DNA from: Clostridia bacterium
GTDB taxonomy: Bacteria; Bacillota_A; Clostridia; Oscillospirales; CAG-272
Direction: 5' to 3'
DNA: 9,089 nt
NCBI GenBank assembly: GCA_017552165.1
Contig: JAFZCF010000060.1
Coordinates: forward strand, 1-9,089
In this document: positions 5,510 to 9,089 of the stretch, piece after piece
How positions within the stretch are numbered: position 1 is the first letter of the stretch
Layout of the letters: each line of letters opens with the position of its first letter
Notes under the pieces: generated by a model
The model's database searches: none
What the model was told of the DNA's origin: nothing
What the model saw: only the letters and a program-made list of their open reading frames with translations
Program-made: the position numbers and the translations under genes

Positions 5510-6775
5510 TCAGAAGCCGAGCGCGACCCCGAGAACGAGGCCGGCGAACTGAACGTTGTCGCCGTGATCGCCGACGAAGAGTTTGCCGCCGCCGACCGCG
5601 ATATCCGAAAGATTGTTCTTCTGATCTTCGTATTTAAGGGTCGAAACCTTCGAAAGATCGGACTTGTTGAGAATCTGTACGACAGACAATGCGCTGTTCT
5701 TCGTCGCGACGAAGAGATATTCGCCGGATTCGCAGATGCCGAAGGCCTTGTTTACCGTCGCCTTGGAAACGGCGCTCTTTCCGTCCTTTGCGATTTTGTA
5801 AACGGCGTTGTCTTTTTCGCACGAGACGTAAACGGTGCCGTCGCCGTCAACCGCCACGTAAGAGGGGTCCTCTTTGCCGCCCGAAACGGACCAAGCCATC
5901 ACGCCGCCCTCGCCGAAACCGCCGTAAAGGGAGATGTTCGCAGGGTCGGTCACGTCGTAGCAGCGGACCGAGTCGGTTTCGTAGCCCGTGACGACGTAAA
6001 GGAGATATTTTCCGTCGAGTTTTTTGATCGCGACGCCGTTGACGCCCGTCTTGCCGCCGCCGAGATCGTCGGTCTTATACCCGACCTGATTCATATTGCC
6101 GTCGAGAACGGCCACCGAGACGTCCGAATGTCCGTTATGGGTTATTCCCACGTAGACGTAGCCGCGGTCGTCGGCGGCGAGACCCTTGCAGTAGAGCTCG
6201 TTGTCCGAGGATGCGGGTTTGTACGTCTCTTTTTCGGCGAAACTGTGCTCGACGTCGTATTTGACGACGAGACGTCCGTCCTGCAGGAATCCGCAGTAGG
6301 CGAACTTGCCGTCGGGAGACACGGTGAAGCCCCTCATCTCATAGGAGCTGACGCTCATCGTGCTGCGGCTGATCTCTGTGTAAAGCTCGAGTTCCTTGCC
6401 TTCAAAGGGATCCGCCGGGGGCTCGGGCTGTTTTTCTGTCGTTTCCTCGGTTGCGGGAGCGGGCTCAGTGACCTCGTCGGTCACGATCTCGCTCGTTACG
6501 GGAACGGATTCCGTCGCCTCGTCGGTGACGATCTCGCTCGTCGCAGGCGCCGGCTCGGTTGCCTGTTCGCTCGTCACTTCCTCGCTCGTGACGGGTTCGG
6601 ACACTGCCGCGCTGTCGGAGCTTTCGGGCTGCTCCGTTTTCGGAGCGGCGGCCGTCGTGCCGGCCGGCTGTTTCGCCGTCGTATCTGCGGGCACGGACGG
6701 AGCGGCCGTCTGGCACGCCGCAAAGAGCGACACGACAAGCGCAAGGACCGTCAGAATAATTGCTGCTTTTTTCAT
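5510..6775 (-). CDS. Lipoprotein with Thr/Glu/Pro-rich repeat linker and six-bladed beta-propeller
   Basis: 421 aa. Leader 1-21 with lipobox FAAC (Cys21), nearly identical in style to the neighbouring lipoproteins. Linker 22-122 is rich in Thr, Glu, Ala, Pro and Ser, with a 15-residue duplication of the TSEIVTDE type. Residues 123-421 show six blade-like repeats: GFTVSPDGKFAYCG (149), GLAADDRGYVYVG (198), GVAIKKLDGKYLLYV (246), YVAVDGDGTVYVS (306), AFGICESGEYLFVA (343) and DIAVGGGKLFVGDHGDNV (389 to end). Each has the hydrophobic-xx-DG-x-hydrophobic-YV pattern of NHL/YVTN/SMP-30-like propellers. The last blade ends directly at the stop codon, so the fold looks complete. It has no discoidin-like domain and interrupts the paralogue array. 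The Shine-Dalgarno is weak: GGAG lies 19 bases before ATG. The ligand is unknown; propellers of this type bind proteins or sugars, and some are lactonases or lyases, but no catalytic residues can be assigned. Confidence 0.93.
   Translation of the reverse strand: MKKAAIILTVLALVVSLFAACQTAAPSVPADTTAKQPAGTTAAAPKTEQPESSDSAAVSEPVTSEEVTSEQATEPAPATSEIVTDEATESVPVTSEIVTDEVTEPAPATEETTEKQPEPPADPFEGKELELYTEISRSTMSVSSYEMRGFTVSPDGKFAYCGFLQDGRLVVKYDVEHSFAEKETYKPASSDNELYCKGLAADDRGYVYVGITHNGHSDVSVAVLDGNMNQVGYKTDDLGGGKTGVNGVAIKKLDGKYLLYVVTGYETDSVRCYDVTDPANISLYGGFGEGGVMAWSVSGGKEDPSYVAVDGDGTVYVSCEKDNAVYKIAKDGKSAVSKATVNKAFGICESGEYLFVATKNSALSVVQILNKSDLSKVSTLKYEDQKNNLSDIAVGGGKLFVGDHGDNVQFAGLVLGVALGF
6472..6541 (-). 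repeat. 45-base period duplication in the propeller linker
   Basis: Bases 6472-6496 and 6517-6541 match at 24 of 25 positions, a 45-base or 15-codon period encoding TSEIVTDE-type repeats. The period differs from the 21/42-base units of the discoidin-like lipoproteins. Confidence 0.8.
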
Positions 6776-6797
6776 TTTATGATATTACCGTTATCTC

Positions 6798-6816
6798 CGG
6801 GACGCCTTTCGCCCCG
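6798..6816 (-). other. Leader hairpin before the propeller gene
   Basis: A 6-base stem (6798-6803 with 6811-6816) and a 7-base loop. The only non-Watson-Crick pair is G-U in minus-strand RNA but A-C on the plus strand, so the fold suits the minus transcript. It lies 22 bases before the ATG and would overlap the distal GGAG, the only good Shine-Dalgarno match. Confidence 0.4.
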
Positions 6817-6846
6817 TTTATTATCAGAAATCAAACGTCACCGCGT

Positions 6847-7680
6847 TTACTCGGCGGCGGGAGGATTGTACACCGCCGCGGGCGCCGCGTAATTGCAGAC
6901 GAACATGAGCTCGTCCGGCTGAGGATCTACGGCGCGGACAACAAAATATCTCGCCGTGATGTCCTCTCCCGTGAACTTGATCCCCTGAGCGTACGTGCCC
7001 CAGAGCTCGCCGTTGTCGTTGTTCTCAAATGGCGAGACGGTAGCGTCCCATTTGGTCCATACGCCGTTCGGATTGTCCGTGTACCACAGTTCGAGGCGGT
7101 CGTAATCGGTGAAAAGTGTGTATTCGCCGAAATCGTCCGCGAGCCAGTGAGTGACGTCACCGATGATGAACTCGTTAACGGTGAGCTCGCGCGTATAACT
7201 GACAAACGGGAAGAAGGTGTGCTCGCCGGTATTGGTCTTGCGCCCGCCGTCCGAGCTGCTCGCGATGAATATCTTGTCCCACTCGGTGTCCGGCGCCTCG
7301 AGCATGCCGTCGGAATCGAACACACCGTCCATAACGTATCCCTTGCCGAGGTTGTACTTGTTCACGACGCTCGCGTTGACTCCGTGATCGAAGAGCGTTA
7401 TCTTGTCACGGGTATCTGTGCTGTATATCGTGCGTTTCGTCGGGAGAGTGTATTCTTCCTCGGGCAGCGCGGTCACTTCTTCTTTGACCGTCGTTTCTTC
7501 TGTTTTTTGAGTAGTCTCTTCTGTTTTCTGAGTTGTTTCTTCCGGCTTTTTTGTCGTTTCCTGCGCCTTCGGCGGCGTATCCGCCGACGTTCCGGACGGC
7601 TTTGTGCCGCCCTCCGCGCATGAAGCCATAAGAGAGACGATCAATATAAAGACCGTAAGTATCGCTGTGATTTTCTTCAT
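6847..7680 (-). CDS. Lipoprotein L2: heptad-repeat linker plus discoidin-like domain
   Basis: 277 aa. Signal peptide 1-21 with lipobox MASC (Cys21). The linker, about 22-80, contains a tandem seven-residue repeat of the form EETTQKT, encoded by 21-base DNA repeats. The domain from LPTKRTIYSTDTRDKITL (about 79) runs through DHGV, ELTVNEFIIGDVTHW (165-179), RLELWYTDNPNGVWTKW (195-211), ELWGTYAQGIKF and GEDITARYF (238-246), ending NPPAAE. The ATG at 7680 is preceded by ACAGGAGTTAATC, a strong ribosome binding site. The gap to L1 is 39 bases and holds no terminator, so the two are probably in one operon. Expected to sit on the outer face of the membrane through its lipid anchor. No catalytic motif is visible. 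The order of strands and the TARYF strand recall F5/8 type C (CBM32-like) modules, but this remains an inference. Confidence 0.95.
   Translation of the reverse strand: MKKITAILTVFILIVSLMASCAEGGTKPSGTSADTPPKAQETTKKPEETTQKTEETTQKTEETTVKEEVTALPEEEYTLPTKRTIYSTDTRDKITLFDHGVNASVVNKYNLGKGYVMDGVFDSDGMLEAPDTEWDKIFIASSSDGGRKTNTGEHTFFPFVSYTRELTVNEFIIGDVTHWLADDFGEYTLFTDYDRLELWYTDNPNGVWTKWDATVSPFENNDNGELWGTYAQGIKFTGEDITARYFVVRAVDPQPDELMFVCNYAAPAAVYNPPAAE
7493..7555 (-). repeat. Three 21-base tandem repeats in the L2 linker
   Basis: Units start at 7493, 7514 and 7535, with a degenerate continuation at 7556. They encode EETTQKT-like heptads. The sequence is more AT-rich than the surrounding gene. Confidence 0.75.
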
Positions 7681-7719
7681 GATTAACTCCTGTTTTTTAT
7701 TTTTGATTTGTTTCGCCGA

Positions 7720-8748
7720 TCACGATACGTTGTAGATCGCGACGGGACCGGCAATATTCGAAATCAGCCAAAGTTCTTTCTCGTTCGGAGCCGGATCATA
7801 AATCAGGAAGCAGCTCGCCGTGACGTCGGGACCCGTGATACTGATACCCTGCGCATACGTTCCCCAGAGGATCCCCGCATCGATGTTTTCAAAACTATTT
7901 GCGATCGTATTTTCCCATCTGGTCCATATGCCGTCCGGATCTGACGCGTACCATATCTCAAGTCTTGAGATATCGGTGAACAATTCAAAATCTGCCCCGA
8001 CCCAGAATGTAACGTCGCCGAAAACTATCTCGTTGACGGTGATTGGCATACTATAAGTCAGAAACAGGGAATACGTGTTTTCACCGTCGTTTGTCCAGTG
8101 GTTTGCATAGTCGTCAATCTGGTCCCAATTTGCAGCCGTGCATGTAAAATGCCCGTCCGGACTCATTTTCCCGTTAACCGCAAAGCCCCTGCCAAGGCAA
8201 TAATCCCGGTTGATGTCCACGTCTCCGACACCATGTTCGAACAGATCTTCGTGTGAGCGGGGATCTGTGCCGTAAAGAGTGCGCTTATCGGGAAGCGAGG
8301 GACCGTCATCTTCCTGAACCGGATCGGTCACGTCACCGACGTTTTCCGTCGTATCGTCGATACCGGGCTCCGTCGCCGGTACGTCAGTTTCCGTTTCCGG
8401 CTCCGCCGTGTCCGGAAGCGTTTCGGATACGGTTGATACAGTCCCTGGATCCTCAATCTCCGTCTCATCGGAAATAACCGCTTCCGACGAGGCGAAATCC
8501 GTCTGCGAATCGGTAATAACGTCTTCCGTATCTTCGTATCCGGTCACGGACGTGTCGGTTGTTTCCTCTTCAATGAACGCCGTAGTCGTGTCGTCATATC
8601 GCATTGATGTGTCTGAGGCCTCGGTCGTTTCCGCGATTATTTCAGTACCGTCCGGGGAAGCGGACGGAAGCGAAGGAGGAAGAAGACACGAAGCGCACAA
8701 CACAACGGTCAGAGCAACGACAAAAAGCGCTTTAAGAACATTTCTCAT
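7720..8748 (-). CDS. Lipoprotein L1: long acidic linker plus discoidin-like domain
   Basis: 342 aa. Residues 1-21 form a lipoprotein signal peptide (MRN, hydrophobic core, CASC lipobox, Cys21). Residues 22-150 are a very long disordered linker rich in Thr, Asp, Glu and Ser and almost free of Lys, unlike the Lys/Glu/Thr linkers of its paralogues. From LPDKRTLYGTD (about 152) to the end is the shared domain: ITVNEIVFGDV, RLEIWYASDPDGIWTRW, GILWGTYAQGI, then GPDVTASCFLIYDPAP, ending YNVS. The usual TARYF is TASCF, so the Arg/Tyr conserved elsewhere is missing, and WYTDNP has become WYASDP. The start is 9 bases after the GH3 stop; the preceding AGCGGAAAA is a modest Shine-Dalgarno, so translational coupling is plausible. 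The role is unknown; binding of an extracellular ligand, probably a glycan, is inferred from fold resemblance and the GH3 neighbour. Confidence 0.93.
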   Translation of the reverse strand: MRNVLKALFVVALTVVLCASCLLPPSLPSASPDGTEIIAETTEASDTSMRYDDTTTAFIEEETTDTSVTGYEDTEDVITDSQTDFASSEAVISDETEIEDPGTVSTVSETLPDTAEPETETDVPATEPGIDDTTENVGDVTDPVQEDDGPSLPDKRTLYGTDPRSHEDLFEHGVGDVDINRDYCLGRGFAVNGKMSPDGHFTCTAANWDQIDDYANHWTNDGENTYSLFLTYSMPITVNEIVFGDVTFWVGADFELFTDISRLEIWYASDPDGIWTRWENTIANSFENIDAGILWGTYAQGISITGPDVTASCFLIYDPAPNEKELWLISNIAGPVAIYNVS

Positions 8749-8757
8749 TTTTCCGCT

Positions 8758-9089
8758 TCAGTCCCTTTCAAACTCCGCGTAGAGTCCGCCGATCGAGACG
8801 GTGAATCTGCCGGAGGCAACGACCGGTTTCATATCCTCGCCGACGTAGGTGACGTCCGCGTCGGTCACGGGGAAGGTAACTCTTTCGCTCTGACCCGGCG
8901 CGAGAGTAATCTTTCTGATCCCGCGCAGGCGTTTCACGCGGGGCGTGACCGTCTGGGTGTGCGTCGTCAGGAACATGAGAACGCTTTCTTTACCCTCCCG
9001 GGAGCCGGTATTTTTAACGGTAACGGATACCCCGTTCCCGTCTGCCTTAAGATCGGAATATTCAAAGGTCGTGTAAGACAGCCCGAAGC
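8758..9089 (-). CDS. Glycoside hydrolase family 3 beta-glycosidase, C-terminal fragment (5' end outside window)
   Basis: The last 109 codons of an open frame that enters from the right edge and stops with TGA at 8760-8758. The fragment begins FGLSYTTFEYSDL, which matches the (P)FG(Y)GLSYT.F motif at the entrance of the fibronectin III-like domain that closes GH3 beta-glucosidases and xylosidases. It continues with NTGSREGKESVLMFL, then TPRVKRLRGIRKITLAPGQ and SERVTFPVT, the usual order of that domain, and ends at a conserved-looking GRFTVSIGG. The catalytic (beta/alpha)8 and alpha/beta domains would lie outside the window, so substrate specificity cannot be read. GH3 enzymes release terminal beta-linked glucose, xylose, arabinose or GlcNAc from oligosaccharides. 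Its stop lies 9 bases before the next start codon, so it is probably co-transcribed with the lipoprotein array and gives the best clue to the locus role: carbohydrate breakdown. Confidence 0.88.
   Translation of the reverse strand, partial: FGLSYTTFEYSDLKADGNGVSVTVKNTGSREGKESVLMFLTTHTQTVTPRVKRLRGIRKITLAPGQSERVTFPVTDADVTYVGEDMKPVVASGRFTVSIGGLYAEFERD

Noticed and set aside
5510..5560. C-terminal sequence of the propeller protein ending in Phe as an outer-membrane beta-barrel signal
   Set aside because: Everything else points to a Gram-positive cell, and the segment is explained as the last strands of the sixth propeller blade.
4295..6892. Very long plus-strand open frame (865 codons) antisense to L4, L3 and the propeller gene
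   Set aside because: It runs straight through two intergenic gaps and lies opposite three genes that have ribosome binding sites, signal peptides and mutual homology. Its product is composition-biased with no recognisable domain. It is explained by scarcity of TTA, CTA and TCA codons in the sense genes.
1..9089. tRNA, rRNA, CRISPR array, insertion sequence or integrase
   Set aside because: No cloverleaf-like segments, regularly spaced identical repeats, transposase motifs or terminal inverted repeats were seen. The repeats present are coding linkers and paralogous gene segments.

Overview
This window looks like chromosomal DNA of a gut- or rumen-type Clostridia (Bacillota). That is an inference from Firmicutes-style lipoprotein signal peptides (FA[AGS]C lipoboxes), A/G-rich GGAGG-type ribosome binding sites, a TGD-plus-membrane-anchor C-terminus, and moderately GC-rich DNA (by eye). 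No 16S, tRNA or marker gene is present to place it further. No mobile element, CRISPR array or RNA gene was seen, and no gene-free stretch exceeds about 120 bases.

All ten genes lie on the minus strand, so transcription runs from high to low coordinates. First comes the C-terminal end of a glycoside hydrolase family 3 enzyme (8758-9089, cut by the window edge). Only 9 bases later a run of secreted proteins begins: lipoproteins L1 (7720-8748) and L2 (6847-7680), a six-bladed beta-propeller lipoprotein (5510-6775), then lipoproteins L3 (4628-5437), L4 (3757-4560), L5 (2852-3676) and L6 (1930-2745), then S7 (537-1865), a two-module protein with a C-terminal membrane anchor, and S8 (1-416, cut by the left edge).

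L1 to L6 are paralogues. Each has a leader with the lipobox Cys at exactly residue 21, a low-complexity Thr/Glu/Lys or Thr/Asp/Glu linker, and one C-terminal domain of about 190 residues. That domain carries the signatures WYTDNPNGTWTKW, LWGTYAQGI and GEDVTARYF and ends near IYNPPAA. It resembles a galactose-binding-like (F5/8 type C or CBM-like) beta-sandwich, but the family assignment is inferred. S7 carries one clear and one diverged copy and swaps the lipid anchor for a C-terminal transmembrane tail. The propeller protein has the same leader and linker style with an unrelated head.

The simplest reading is a tandemly amplified set of surface-tethered, probably glycan-binding proteins co-transcribed behind a GH3 beta-glycosidase: a Gram-positive counterpart of a surface glycan-binding array. 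A good sigma-70 promoter with an overlapping inverted repeat sits before L6, where the paralogues also become more diverged, so the array may consist of two transcription units. Small GC-rich hairpins recur 23-34 bases before several start codons.
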